Shown here one piece after another: positions 18,869-29,736 of a stretch of DNA of 64,000 bases (within the stretch, counting starts at the first letter, position 1; every line of letters begins with the position of its first letter). The notes below the pieces were generated by a model, which was given only the letters and a program-made list of their open reading frames with translations, had not been told where the DNA came from and did no database searches. A program made the translations under genes and the position numbers. The stretch comes from Hydrogenophaga palleronii NBRC 102513 (GTDB taxonomy: Bacteria > Pseudomonadota > Gammaproteobacteria > Burkholderiales > Burkholderiaceae_C). The DNA is taken from contig NZ_BCTJ01000014.1 in assembly GCF_001571225.1 (NCBI RefSeq), positions 1 through 64,000 on the forward strand, given 5' to 3'.

Positions 18869-20155
18869 ATGACCGCCTCTTCCCCTCCCACCGGCCGCGC
18901 ACCTTTGATGTCATTGGCCGATGCCATGACCGACCTGCTGGGTCGCATCGATGCGCTCACCGCGACCGAAACCGTCGACACCTTCGAGGCCGACCGCCGC
19001 GTGCTGGCGCAAGACCTGGTGTCGGCCCTGCAGGTGCCACCGAACGACAACTCGTCCATGGACGGCTACGCCCTGCGCGCGGCCGATGTCACCGAAGTCG
19101 GGCAGGTGCTGCGTGTGAGCCAGCGCATCGCTGCCGGCCATGCCGGTGAGCCGCTGGAAGCCGGCACCTGCGCGCGCATCTTCACCGGCGCTCCCATGCC
19201 CGAAGGCGCGGACGCGGTGGTGATGCAGGAGGACACGGTGGAGGTTGGTGGCGACATCCATGGCGTGCACATCCAGGCGCTGCCGAAGGCCGGCCAGTGG
19301 GTGCGCCGCGCGGGCGAAGACGTGACCCGCGGCGCCGTGGTGCTGGCGCGTGGCGAGCGCCTCTCGCCCGCCGGCCTGGGCCTGGCCGCCAGCCTCGGCC
19401 TGGCCCGCCTGCCCGTGTTCGCGCGGGTGCGCGTGGCCCTGTTCTCCACCGGCGACGAACTCGTCATGCCGGGTGAGGTGGCACCCGAGGCCATGAAGCC
19501 CGGCGCGATCTACAACTCCAACCGTTTTTTCCTGCGCACGCTGCTGGAGCGCATGGGCTGCGTGGTGAGCGACCTGGGCATCGTGCCCGACAGCCGCGCC
19601 GCCACGCTCGCCGCGCTGCAGGGCGCGGCCGAGCAACACGACCTGATCCTCACCAGCGGCGGCGTGTCGGTGGGTGAGGAAGACCACATCAAGCCCTCGG
19701 TGCAGCAACTCGGCAGCCTCGACCTGTGGCAGATCGGCATGAAGCCCGGCAAGCCCTTCGCCTACGGCACGGTGCGGCGTACAACGGCGCCGGCCGGGCA
19801 GGGCTGCCATTTCATCGGCCTGCCGGGCAACCCGGTGTCGAGCTTCGTCACCTTCCTGCTGTTGGTGCGGCCGTTCCTGCTCAAGCTGCAAGGCGTGCCG
19901 GCCGACCGGTTCGAGGCGCTGCCCACGGCCCTCACGCTGCCTGCTCACTTCACCGTGGCCAAGGCCGACAAGCGCCGCGAATTCCTGCGCGTGCGCCGCA
20001 ACGCTGCGGGCGGGCTGGATCTGTTTCCCAACCAGAGCTCGGGCGTGCTCACCTCCACCGTCTGGGCCGATGGCCTGGTCGACAACCCGGCGGGCACGAC
20101 CATCGCCCACGGCGACCCGGTGTCCTACATCTCGTTTGCGGAGTTGCTTGCATGA
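18869..20155 (+). CDS. moeA: molybdopterin molybdenumtransferase
   Basis: A 428-residue enzyme inserting molybdate into adenylated molybdopterin. Signatures: NDNSSMDGYALRA, ARIFTGAPMPEGADAVVMQED, STGDELVMPGE and the MPT-binding LILTSGGVSVGEEDH, then PGKPFAYG and FIGLPGNPVSSFVTF. The reading frame is open from 18797, but ATG 18869 is the most family-like start. Its stop overlaps the moaD start (ATGA), giving a moeA-moaD-moaE operon. Confidence 0.95.
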   Translation: MTASSPPTGRAPLMSLADAMTDLLGRIDALTATETVDTFEADRRVLAQDLVSALQVPPNDNSSMDGYALRAADVTEVGQVLRVSQRIAAGHAGEPLEAGTCARIFTGAPMPEGADAVVMQEDTVEVGGDIHGVHIQALPKAGQWVRRAGEDVTRGAVVLARGERLSPAGLGLAASLGLARLPVFARVRVALFSTGDELVMPGEVAPEAMKPGAIYNSNRFFLRTLLERMGCVVSDLGIVPDSRAATLAALQGAAEQHDLILTSGGVSVGEEDHIKPSVQQLGSLDLWQIGMKPGKPFAYGTVRRTTAPAGQGCHFIGLPGNPVSSFVTFLLLVRPFLLKLQGVPADRFEALPTALTLPAHFTVAKADKRREFLRVRRNAAGGLDLFPNQSSGVLTSTVWADGLVDNPAGTTIAHGDPVSYISFAELLA

Positions 20156-20403
20156 ACATCCAGCTGCGTTATTTCGCCTCCATCCGCGAGGCCCTGGGCA
20201 CCGGCAGCGAAACGCTGCAGACCCAGGCCGCCACGCTGGCCGCCCTGCGCGCCGAACTGGTGGCGCGCGGTGGTGCCTACGCCGACGCGCTGGCACCCGG
20301 CCGTGCGGTGCGTGTGGCGTTGAACCAGGCCATGAGCGACGAAGCCGCGCTGCTCACCGAAGGCGCCGAAGTCGGCTTCTTCCCGCCCGTCACCGGGGGT
20401 TGA
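20152..20403 (+). CDS. moaD: molybdopterin synthase sulfur carrier subunit
   Basis: An 83-residue ubiquitin-like protein that carries sulfur as a C-terminal thiocarboxylate. The C-terminus ends in the required Gly-Gly (FFPPVTGG), and MNIQLRYFASIREALG is typical of the family start. ATGA overlap with moeA and a one-base gap to moaE. Confidence 0.95.
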   Translation: MNIQLRYFASIREALGTGSETLQTQAATLAALRAELVARGGAYADALAPGRAVRVALNQAMSDEAALLTEGAEVGFFPPVTGG

Positions 20404-20404
20404 G

Positions 20405-20878
20405 ATGAGCGCCCGCGTCAGCATCCAGACCGACGACTTCGACCTCAGCACCGAGGTTGCGCAACTGCGCGCGCTCGACAAACGCGTGGGCGCAGTCTGC
20501 AGCTTCATCGGCACCGTGCGCGACCGCAACGATGGCCAGAGCGTGAGCACGATGGAGCTCGAGCACTACCCGGGCATGACGGAAAAATCCATCGAGGCCA
20601 TGATCGACGAAGCCTTCCGCCGCTTCGACCTCTTTGGCGCGCGGGTCATCCACCGCGTCGGCCTGCTGCAGCCGCTCGACCAGATCGTGCTGGTGGCCGT
20701 GACCTCCGCGCACCGCGGCCAGAGCTACCAGGCCTGCGAGTTCCTGATGGACTACCTCAAGACCCAGGCGCCGTTCTGGAAGAAGGAGCAGACGCCCGAA
20801 GGCGCACGCTGGGTTGACGCGCGCGTGAGCGACGACGCCGCGCTGGCCCGCTGGGGTATCGAGGCGCGCAACGGCTGA
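20405..20878 (+). CDS. moaE: molybdopterin synthase catalytic subunit
   Basis: A 157-residue catalytic subunit that converts cyclic pyranopterin monophosphate to molybdopterin using MoaD thiocarboxylate. VCSFIGTVRDRNDGQSV and LEHYPGMTEKSIEAM are conserved, and the active-site lysines lie in FLMDYLKTQAPFWKKE. It follows moaD directly. Confidence 0.96.
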   Translation: MSARVSIQTDDFDLSTEVAQLRALDKRVGAVCSFIGTVRDRNDGQSVSTMELEHYPGMTEKSIEAMIDEAFRRFDLFGARVIHRVGLLQPLDQIVLVAVTSAHRGQSYQACEFLMDYLKTQAPFWKKEQTPEGARWVDARVSDDAALARWGIEARNG

Positions 20879-20895
20879 GCGCCTGCCGGCCAGCC

Positions 20896-21642
20896 ATGCA
20901 CACGCCTGCCGCCGACATCGAGGCCATCGAACGCGCCACGCTGCAGGCGGTGGCACCCGAGCACATCGAGGCGGCACTGCCCGGCTGGTTGCTGCCGATG
21001 GACAGCGGCAGCATCGGCCGCGCACGCAGCGCCGTGCCGCTGCACCACCACCACACCGACGCGCAGGTGCTCGACGCCATCGTGGTGCGATACCGTCAGC
21101 GCGGTATCGCACCCGCCTTCCGTGTGCCCGATCTGCCGGGCTGCAGCGCCTTGCACCAGGGCCTGCTGGCCCGAGGCTTCCGGCGCGAACAAGCCACGCT
21201 CACGCAATGCGGCGCGGTGCAGGATCTGCTGGCGGTGCACACCGGCCCTGTGTGCGAGCTCGCGACGCGGCCCGATGAGGCCTGGGTGGCGATGTTCCTG
21301 GGCGAGGGCTTCGACCCGGTGGAGGGCGCGAGCCGCGCGCAATCACTCGGCCGCGCCAGCGGCACCCTCTATGCCAGCGTGCGCGATGAGGACGGCCACA
21401 CGGTCGCCTGCGGCGCGGCGGCGCTGAGCCACGGCTGGCTCAGCGTGCACGGCATGCGCACCGCGGCCGCGCACCGGGGCAGAGGGCTTGCGGCGCAGGT
21501 GCTGCACAGCATGGCGCACGAGGCCCGGCGCCAGGGCATCGAGCGCGTGTTCCTGCAGGTGACGGCCGACAACGCGCCGGCGCTTGCGCTCTACCGCCGT
21601 GCCGGCCTGGCGACCGCCTGGCCCTACGCCTACTGGCGCTGA
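20896..21642 (+). CDS. GNAT family N-acetyltransferase
   Basis: A 248-residue protein with one clear C-terminal GNAT domain: acetyl-CoA-binding AAHRGRGLAAQVLHSMAHEA (about residues 193-212) and VTADNAPALALYRRAGL. The N-terminal 120 residues are a degenerate GNAT-like half, as in tandem-GNAT proteins. Substrate unknown. It lies 17 nt after moaE on the same strand and may be co-transcribed. Its last 13 bases overlap the end of the convergent DMT transporter gene. Confidence 0.85.
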   Translation: MHTPAADIEAIERATLQAVAPEHIEAALPGWLLPMDSGSIGRARSAVPLHHHHTDAQVLDAIVVRYRQRGIAPAFRVPDLPGCSALHQGLLARGFRREQATLTQCGAVQDLLAVHTGPVCELATRPDEAWVAMFLGEGFDPVEGASRAQSLGRASGTLYASVRDEDGHTVACGAAALSHGWLSVHGMRTAAAHRGRGLAAQVLHSMAHEARRQGIERVFLQVTADNAPALALYRRAGLATAWPYAYWR

Positions 21643-22529
21643 GCCGCCTCCAGCGCCGGGCTGGTGCGGCGCGGCCGGCGGAACACCAGCACATTGCCCA
21701 GCATCACCAGCACCAGCCCGGCCAGCGCCGGTGCCGTCCACCGATAACCCTCCAGCCAGGCCGAGACGTTGAGCGCCACCACCGGGAACAGCACCGTGCT
21801 GTACGCCGCGCGTTCGGGCCCGAGCCGCCCGACCATCGTGAGGTAGGCGGTGAAGCCGATCACCGAACCCGGGATGGCCAGGTACAGCAGCGCGCCGGTG
21901 TAGCGCCAGCTGGTCTCGAACACCAGCGGCAGGCCGGCCAGCAGCGCGTAACCCAGCAGCACCAGCGTGCCCACCAGCATGCCCCAGGCGTTGGTCTGCA
22001 CGGGCTTTAGGCCCTCGTTTTGCAGCGCGGCCGAGAGCAGGTTGCCGCAGGAAAAACACAGCGTGCCCGCCAGCGCCCAGGCCAGGCCGCTCACACTGCC
22101 GGTGCCGGCGGCCTGAATCTCGGGCCAGAACAGCAGCACCAGACCCGCCAGACCGAACGCGCCACCCGCCAGCACCTGCGGTGCGAGGCGGCGGCCGTGC
22201 AGCGCACGCGCGAGCAGGGCATTCCAGAGCGTGGCGCTGGAGAACACCACCGCCACCAGGCCGCTGGCCAGGGTCTGGCTGGCTTGCAGGAAACACACGA
22301 AGTTCAGGCAGAACAGGCACAGGCCCTGGCCCAGCACCCACAGCGCGGCCCGGCCGCGCGGGCGGGCCAGCTGCCCGCGCCACGCCAGCCAGGCAAACAG
22401 GATCAGCGCCGCCAGCCCGAAACGGTAGGCGATCGACAGCGCAATCGGCACCTCGCCGAGTTGCCATTTCAGGGCGATCCAGGTCGTGCCCCAGATCAGC
22501 ACCACCCCGGCGTACAGAACAGCGTTCAC
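21630..22529 (-). CDS. DMT superfamily (EamA) exporter
   Basis: A 299-residue protein with about ten membrane helices in two EamA repeats: VVLIWGTTWIALKW at the start of repeat 1 and GLAWALAGTLCFSCGNLLSA at repeat 2. It probably exports an amino acid or other metabolite; substrate unknown. The frame is open far upstream, but GTG 22529 is preferred because GGAGGACT lies at 22533-22540 and it puts the first helix at the N-terminus. It diverges from an AraC regulator that may control it. Confidence 0.88.
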   Translation of the reverse strand: MNAVLYAGVVLIWGTTWIALKWQLGEVPIALSIAYRFGLAALILFAWLAWRGQLARPRGRAALWVLGQGLCLFCLNFVCFLQASQTLASGLVAVVFSSATLWNALLARALHGRRLAPQVLAGGAFGLAGLVLLFWPEIQAAGTGSVSGLAWALAGTLCFSCGNLLSAALQNEGLKPVQTNAWGMLVGTLVLLGYALLAGLPLVFETSWRYTGALLYLAIPGSVIGFTAYLTMVGRLGPERAAYSTVLFPVVALNVSAWLEGYRWTAPALAGLVLVMLGNVLVFRRPRRTSPALEAAQRQ

Positions 22530-22636
22530 GTGAGTCCTCCAACTGATGTGCCGAGCATGGGGCCGCGCCGGTGCCGCGGGTTGCCAATTCCTGCGGTTTT
22601 GTGGCGGCGCGGGCACCGGTGCGGGCCGGTGCTCGT

Positions 22637-22642
22637 TACGAT
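22637..22642 (+). promoter_or_regulatory. -10 box for the AraC gene, apparent leaderless start
   Basis: TACGAT sits 6 nt before the GTG start codon of the AraC gene, which places the expected transcription start on or beside the start codon. No clear -35 hexamer is visible. Confidence 0.45.
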
Positions 22643-22648
22643 GCCGTT

Positions 22649-23611
22649 GTGAACGCCGCCGTCGCTCCACCATCCCAACGCCCGCCCAAGGCCCGGTCTC
22701 TCGAGGTGTTCGAGGTGCTGAGCCGTTCGCGCGCCACGCTGGAGCGCCGCGCCCCGCTGGGCGACGCCTTGCTGCTCGCGCAATGGCACAACGAGCGCGA
22801 CAGCCCGAGCTACCACTGCCCCGGGCACCACACGCTTTCGGTCTACCTGGAAGGCGGGCAGGGCACGCGCCTGGTGGGCCGCCCGCATGAGCCGGGTGCC
22901 CCTGGCCGCCATTGCGTGCTGCCCGCCGAGCACGAGTCGCACTGGCAGGTGGACAAACCCTTTCGTTTCCTGCACCTCTACGTGTCGGAGCTGGCGTGGT
23001 CGGAGCGGGTGGTGCGCCTGCTCGACGCCGAACCACGCGCGATCACGCTGGAGCCCTGCATCTTCGGTGAAGACAACGCCCTGTCTGCCTGGGCCGCGGC
23101 CGTGGCCCGGCTCGACTGGAACCGGCCGGCCGACCGCCTCCAGGCCAACGCACTGAGCCACGCCGCGCTCGACCAACTGGTGCTTCGTTCCGCCCGCCCG
23201 CGTGCGCGCCAGGCCGCGCAACGCCCGCTGGGTGGCCTGTCGACCGCGGTGCGCCGGCGTGTGCTCGAACACATCGACGCCGGGCTCGACGGCGCGCTGG
23301 AACCTCTCAGCGTGGGCCGGCTCGCCGCGCTGGCCCATTTGTCCGAATACCACTTCGCGCGCATGTTCCGCGTGTCCATGGGCTGCAGCGTGCAGAGCTG
23401 GGTCACGCAGCGCCGCATGGCGCGCGCGCAGGCGCTGCTGGCCCGCGGGCGCCTGCCGCTGGCGCAGGTGGCGCAGGACTGCGGCCTGGGCAGCGCCAGC
23501 CAGCTCAACCGCCTGTTTCGCCAGCAACTCGGCGCCACGCCGCTGCAATACCGCCAGGCCTGCGCCGCCACAGGAGCCGCCGCGCCAGCGGAATGCGCCG
23601 TGGCGGCTTGA
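22649..23611 (+). CDS. AraC family transcriptional regulator
   Basis: A 320-residue regulator. Residues about 1-190 form a cupin-like sensor domain (YHCPGHHTLSVYLEGGQG). The C-terminal two-helix-turn-helix AraC domain (about residues 215-305) contains SVGRLAALAHLSEYHFARMF and PLAQVAQDCGLGSASQLNRLFRQQLGATPLQYR. The GTG start at 22649 is tentative; the frame is open to 22571. It is divergent from the DMT exporter with a 119-bp gap, the usual arrangement for a regulator and its target. Its stop codon overlaps the clpB heat-shock promoter. Confidence 0.88.
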   Translation: MNAAVAPPSQRPPKARSLEVFEVLSRSRATLERRAPLGDALLLAQWHNERDSPSYHCPGHHTLSVYLEGGQGTRLVGRPHEPGAPGRHCVLPAEHESHWQVDKPFRFLHLYVSELAWSERVVRLLDAEPRAITLEPCIFGEDNALSAWAAAVARLDWNRPADRLQANALSHAALDQLVLRSARPRARQAAQRPLGGLSTAVRRRVLEHIDAGLDGALEPLSVGRLAALAHLSEYHFARMFRVSMGCSVQSWVTQRRMARAQALLARGRLPLAQVAQDCGLGSASQLNRLFRQQLGATPLQYRQACAATGAAAPAECAVAA

Positions 23612-23634
23612 AAAGCCCGACATCGGCGCCATCT
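23607..23634 (+). promoter_or_regulatory. sigma-32-type heat-shock promoter of clpB
   Basis: CTTGAAA (23607-23613), a 13-nt spacer and CGCCATCT (23627-23634) match the consensus CTTGAAA-N11-16-CCCCATNT with a single -10 mismatch. The site lies 37 nt before the clpB ATG and the -35 element overlaps the end of the AraC gene. Confidence 0.75.
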
Positions 23635-23670
23635 GCGGGGCAGTTCTGAATTCACGGAGAGTCTTTCAAC

Positions 23671-26289
<2,619 letters not shown>

Positions 26290-26312
26290 GGCACAGCGCC
26301 GGGACGGTCGAA

Positions 26313-26350
26313 GGCCGTGCCCCCGTCCGTCCGCGGTTGGGGGCACGGCC
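26313..26350 (+). terminator. strong GC hairpin after clpB
   Basis: A perfect 12-bp inverted repeat GGCCGTGCCCCC/GGGGGCACGGCC with a 14-nt loop lies 23 nt after the clpB stop. No T-run follows, so its role as a terminator or transcript-end stabiliser is tentative. Confidence 0.45.
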
Positions 26351-26374
26351 CTACCCCTGAGGGCGGGGCCGGCC

Positions 26375-26380
26375 TATCAT
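26375..26380 (+). promoter_or_regulatory. -10 box for aldehyde dehydrogenase, apparent leaderless start
   Basis: TATCAT ends 7 nt before ATG 26388. The alternative in-frame ATG at 26379 overlaps this box and is less likely to be transcribed. Confidence 0.45.
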
Positions 26381-26387
26381 GCTCCGC

Positions 26388-27809
26388 ATGACGCAGATAC
26401 CCCCCAGCCTTCCCCTGCGCGCGCTGTTTGACGCGCAACACCACGCCAGCCGCACGCAAGTCGAGGTGCCGCTGGCGGTGCGGCGCGACCGGCTGGCGCG
26501 TCTGCGCACGCTGCTCGACACCCACAGCGCGGCCCTGGCCGACGCGGTGCAGGCCGACTTTGGCGTGCGCTCGCCGCAGCTCACCGAAGCGGCCGACCTG
26601 TTCGTGCTGCGCGCCGGCATGGCGCAGCTCCACAAGCAGCTGCCGCGCTGGATGAAGCCGCAGCGCGTGCACACGCCGATCTACCTGCAACCCGCCAGCG
26701 CCCACCTGCAGCGCCAGCCGTTGGGCGTGGTCGGCATCATCGGCCCCTGGAACTACCCGCTGCAGCTCACCTTCGGCCCGGCGGCCACGGCGCTGGCCGC
26801 GGGCAACCGCGTGATGCTCAAGCCGAGCGAACTCACGCCCCACACCTCGGCCCTGATGGCCTCGCTGGTGGCCCAGGTGTTCGCGCCCGACGAGTTCACC
26901 GTGGTGCTGGGCGGCCCCGATGTGGCGCAGGCCTTTTCCGCGCTGCCCTTCGACCACCTGTTCTTCACCGGCTCCACCCAGGTCGGACGCCAGGTGGCGG
27001 CGGCCGCGGCGGCCAACCTCACGCCCACCACGCTGGAGCTGGGCGGCAAGTCACCCTGCGTGGTCGATGCCTCGTGCGATCTGCGCGACGCGGCGGTGAA
27101 GATCGTGCACGGCAAGCTGCTCAACGCGGGCCAGACCTGCATCGCCCCCGACTACGTGTTGCTGCCGCGCGGCCAGGAGGCGGCCTTCGAGCAGGCCTTC
27201 CGCGACGCCGTGGCGCAGCTCTTCCCCACCATCGCCGGCAACCCCGACTACGCCGCCATCGTGAGCGAGCGCCACCAGGCCAGGCTGCAAGCCCTGCTGG
27301 ACGAGGCACACGCGGCCGGCGCGCGCGTGGTGGACGTGGCACCCGCCGGCGGCGGCACCACGGCCGCGCGCCAGATGAACCCGACGCTGGTGTTCAGCCC
27401 CGCGCCCGGCCTGCGCCTGATGAACGAGGAAATCTTCGGCCCCATCCTGCCGGTGCTGCCCTACGACGGCATGGACGAGGCCATCCGCTTCATCAACCTG
27501 CGCCCGCGCCCGCTGGCGCTGTACTGGTTCGGCAGCGACAACGCCGCGCGCGATCAGCTGCTGGCCAACACGGTGAGCGGCGGCGTGACGGTGAACGACA
27601 CCCTGATGCACGTGGCGCACGAAGGTCTGCCCTTCGGCGGCGTGGGCGAGAGCGGCTGGGGCTCGTACCACGGCGAGACCGGTTTCCTGCGCTTCACGCA
27701 GCAGAAGCCGGTGCTGGTGCAGTCGCGCTGGGCCATGGGCCGGCTGTTCTATCCACCGTATGGCCCGCGCTTCCAGCGTGTGATGGATCTGCTCAGGCGT
27801 TTCCTCTGA
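26388..27809 (+). CDS. coniferyl-aldehyde-dehydrogenase-like aldehyde dehydrogenase
   Basis: A 473-residue NAD(P)-dependent aldehyde dehydrogenase. It shows the substrate-tunnel motif IIGPWNYPLQL, the catalytic glutamate in LELGGKSPCVV, the catalytic cysteine in NAGQTCIAPDYVL and EEIFGPILPVL. The class-3-like layout with a C-terminal hydrophobic tail (PYGPRFQRVMDLLRRFL) matches enzymes annotated as coniferyl aldehyde dehydrogenase, which also act on long-chain or aromatic aldehydes. The specific substrate cannot be read from sequence. A thioesterase follows on the same strand with its own -10 box. Confidence 0.88.
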   Translation: MTQIPPSLPLRALFDAQHHASRTQVEVPLAVRRDRLARLRTLLDTHSAALADAVQADFGVRSPQLTEAADLFVLRAGMAQLHKQLPRWMKPQRVHTPIYLQPASAHLQRQPLGVVGIIGPWNYPLQLTFGPAATALAAGNRVMLKPSELTPHTSALMASLVAQVFAPDEFTVVLGGPDVAQAFSALPFDHLFFTGSTQVGRQVAAAAAANLTPTTLELGGKSPCVVDASCDLRDAAVKIVHGKLLNAGQTCIAPDYVLLPRGQEAAFEQAFRDAVAQLFPTIAGNPDYAAIVSERHQARLQALLDEAHAAGARVVDVAPAGGGTTAARQMNPTLVFSPAPGLRLMNEEIFGPILPVLPYDGMDEAIRFINLRPRPLALYWFGSDNAARDQLLANTVSGGVTVNDTLMHVAHEGLPFGGVGESGWGSYHGETGFLRFTQQKPVLVQSRWAMGRLFYPPYGPRFQRVMDLLRRFL

Positions 27810-27869
27810 GGGGCTGAAGCCTGTCGCGTGGCCGACGCACCTTTTCGGGGTGCGTGGCTAGCATGGGGC

Positions 27870-28376
27870 ATGACCCACGCCCCACACCCGACCATTCCCA
27901 GTACCGACACCCAGGCCGCCGTGCCCGAGGGCTTTCGCCCGGTGCGGCTGGGTGGCCCCTTCATTGCGCACAACGGCCCCTTGTCGGCCCGTCTGCTGGA
28001 CGGCCGGGTGCAGCTGGGTTTTCGCGTCGAGGCGCGGCACACCAACCCGCTCGGCATCTGCCATGGCGGCATGCTCGCTACCTTTGCCGACATGCTGATT
28101 CCCTGCGCGGCCATGTACCACCCCGGGCTGGAACCGCGCTTCCTGCCCACCATCAGTTTGCAGATGGATTACATGGGGGCCGCGCGGCTGGGTTGCTGGG
28201 TGCAGGGTGAGGCGCAGGTGCTGCGCAGCACGCGCAACATGGTGTTCGGCCAGGCCCTCATCAGTTGCGACGGTGAGCCCGCCGTGCGCGTGAGCGGGGT
28301 CTTCAAGCTGGGGCAGGCGATGGGCGAGCCCGGCCAGCCGTTTGATCCTCTGGGAGTGCTGGCGGTGCAGGCCTGA
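27870..28376 (+). CDS. PaaI-type hotdog-fold thioesterase
   Basis: A 168-residue hotdog-fold protein. The segment HTNPLGICHGGMLATFADM is the PaaI/acyl-CoA thioesterase motif, with the acidic residue following the HGG turn, and LPTISLQMDYMGAARLGCWV follows. It hydrolyses an acyl- or aryl-CoA. ATG 27870 is chosen because -10-like TAGCAT (27859-27864) lies 5 nt upstream; an in-frame GTG/ATG start at 27828 is possible. It is followed by a convergent hypothetical gene with a 3-nt gap. Confidence 0.85.
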   Translation: MTHAPHPTIPSTDTQAAVPEGFRPVRLGGPFIAHNGPLSARLLDGRVQLGFRVEARHTNPLGICHGGMLATFADMLIPCAAMYHPGLEPRFLPTISLQMDYMGAARLGCWVQGEAQVLRSTRNMVFGQALISCDGEPAVRVSGVFKLGQAMGEPGQPFDPLGVLAVQA

Positions 28377-28379
28377 CGC

Positions 28380-28631
28380 TCAGGCGCCGGTGGCGGCCTC
28401 GTCGTCGGCCTCGGTGGTGACGGTCAACGAGGTGCAGTGCAGATAACCCTGCTGTTGCAGGTTCTGCAACAGGTCGGAAACGTCGGTGCCGAGCAACTGG
28501 GACAGCTCCATTTCGCTGCGCCGGCCGTTGGCCATCAGCAGCAGCGTGTGCGCCTGGCGACCGACCACATCGGGTCGGGCCAGCGCGTCCCACGCGCGCG
28601 AGGTTTTGGCGTAACGCCGGATTGCGATCAT
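28380..28631 (-). CDS. hypothetical small protein with RQ...GRRS module
   Basis: An 83-residue soluble protein. After a basic N-terminus it has GRQAHTLLLMANGRRSEMEL, a second helix with LLQNLQQQGYL, and a variable tail. The fold looks like a small winged helix. It shares spacing and identities (RQ, GRRS, a hydrophobic turn before a terminal Gly-hydrophobic pair) with the N-terminal half of the protein at 7819-8292. Function unknown. An inverted repeat lies upstream at 28691-28706. Confidence 0.65.
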   Translation of the reverse strand: MIAIRRYAKTSRAWDALARPDVVGRQAHTLLLMANGRRSEMELSQLLGTDVSDLLQNLQQQGYLHCTSLTVTTEADDEAATGA

Positions 28632-28690
28632 CTATTGGTCTCCCCGTGGCTCTCTGCGACGGATTGTGGTCTGCCGCCCCTGCAGACTGC

Positions 28691-28706
28691 CTGTCAGATG
28701 TGACAG
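28691..28706. repeat. inverted repeat upstream of small GRRS protein
   Basis: CTGTCA-N4-TGACAG, a perfect 6-bp inverted repeat about 60 nt upstream of the start at 28631. Possible operator; nothing else supports it. Confidence 0.3.
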
Positions 28707-28761
28707 GACAGCGGCGGCCCGGATTTCAGGGAGCAAAAAGCGGGCCGCACCCGCCGCGGGC

Positions 28762-29625
28762 TCAAGCAGCCTGATCGGCGTGCTGGCTCCAGCGTGTGGG
28801 AGGGTGGCCCATCGCGGCCTTGAACATGGCGCTGAAGGCGCTGTCGCTGGCGTAACCGGTGGCCGCTGCCACCTGGCCGATTGGCACGCCGCGCGCCAGC
28901 AAGGGCAGGGCGTGGGCCAGCACCGCCTGCTGGCGCCACTGCTGGTAGGTGGTGCCGAGTTCTTCGCGGAACAGCCGCGCCACGGTGCGTTCGCTCGCGC
29001 CGGTGTCGGCTGCCCACTGGGCCAGGGTGGCGCGCTCGCCCGGGGCGTTGAGGACCGCTTCGCAGAGCGCGCGCAGGCGCTTGTCGCGTGGCAGCGGCAC
29101 GCCCAGCGGCTGGGTGTCGGCGTGTGCGAGTTCGTCCAGCACCAGGCGGATCAGCAACTGGTCGCGCTGCGGCTCGGCGGCGCGCCGCGTGTCCGCGTCC
29201 ATGGCCTGGATCAGCTCGCGCAGCAGCGGCGAGACCACGATCATGCGGCAGGCATCCCAGCCCGGTGGCGCAGCACCGGCGTAGACGTAGAGCGTGCGCA
29301 GCTCGGCGGCTTCGAGCACGGTGACGGCGTGGTGCATGCCGGGTGGAATCCAGACCGCACGCGAGGGCGGCACGATGTAGGTGACGGCCTGCAGGGTCGG
29401 GTCGTCGGGCGAAGCCATGGCCTGCACGATGCCGGTGGTGCAGTAAGCCAGCTGGCCCCAGGCGTGGCGGTGCGGGTCGAAGTGCGTGTCGGCCTTGAGC
29501 GCGCGGGCCCGCACGCGCACCGGGCGCGCCGCGTCGGGCGTGAAGGCGTCGGTGTCGCCCATGGGCTCGAAGCGCTTGCGCGGGGCGGGGCGGTGGGCGA
29601 GCCGGCTGCGGGTGGGGCTGCTCAT
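28762..29625 (-). CDS. AraC family transcriptional regulator
   Basis: A 287-residue regulator with an N-terminal cupin sensor (DPHRHAWGQLAYCTTGIVQA; VWIPPGMHHAV, residues about 50-105) and a C-terminal AraC DNA-binding domain (about residues 185-280; TGASERTVARLFREELGTTY and IGQVAAATGYASDSAFSAMF). This cupin/AraC layout is common in regulators placed next to an MFS efflux gene, and the MFS gene at 29737 is divergent with a 111-bp gap, so it is the probable target. Confidence 0.9.
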   Translation of the reverse strand: MSSPTRSRLAHRPAPRKRFEPMGDTDAFTPDAARPVRVRARALKADTHFDPHRHAWGQLAYCTTGIVQAMASPDDPTLQAVTYIVPPSRAVWIPPGMHHAVTVLEAAELRTLYVYAGAAPPGWDACRMIVVSPLLRELIQAMDADTRRAAEPQRDQLLIRLVLDELAHADTQPLGVPLPRDKRLRALCEAVLNAPGERATLAQWAADTGASERTVARLFREELGTTYQQWRQQAVLAHALPLLARGVPIGQVAAATGYASDSAFSAMFKAAMGHPPTRWSQHADQAA

Positions 29626-29724
29626 GGGGATCTGTTGGCTGCGCTGTTGGGGTTGTTCGGATGGGTTGGCGGGTTTTCTAAAAATACTGACAGATCGTCG
29701 CGATCCCGCAGGTCGGCTTGAGTC

Positions 29725-29730
29725 TACGAT
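29725..29730 (+). promoter_or_regulatory. -10 box for the MFS gene, apparent leaderless start
   Basis: TACGAT lies 6 nt upstream of ATG 29737. No ribosome-binding site or clear -35 element is visible in the gap. Confidence 0.45.
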
Positions 29731-29736
29731 CGCAAC

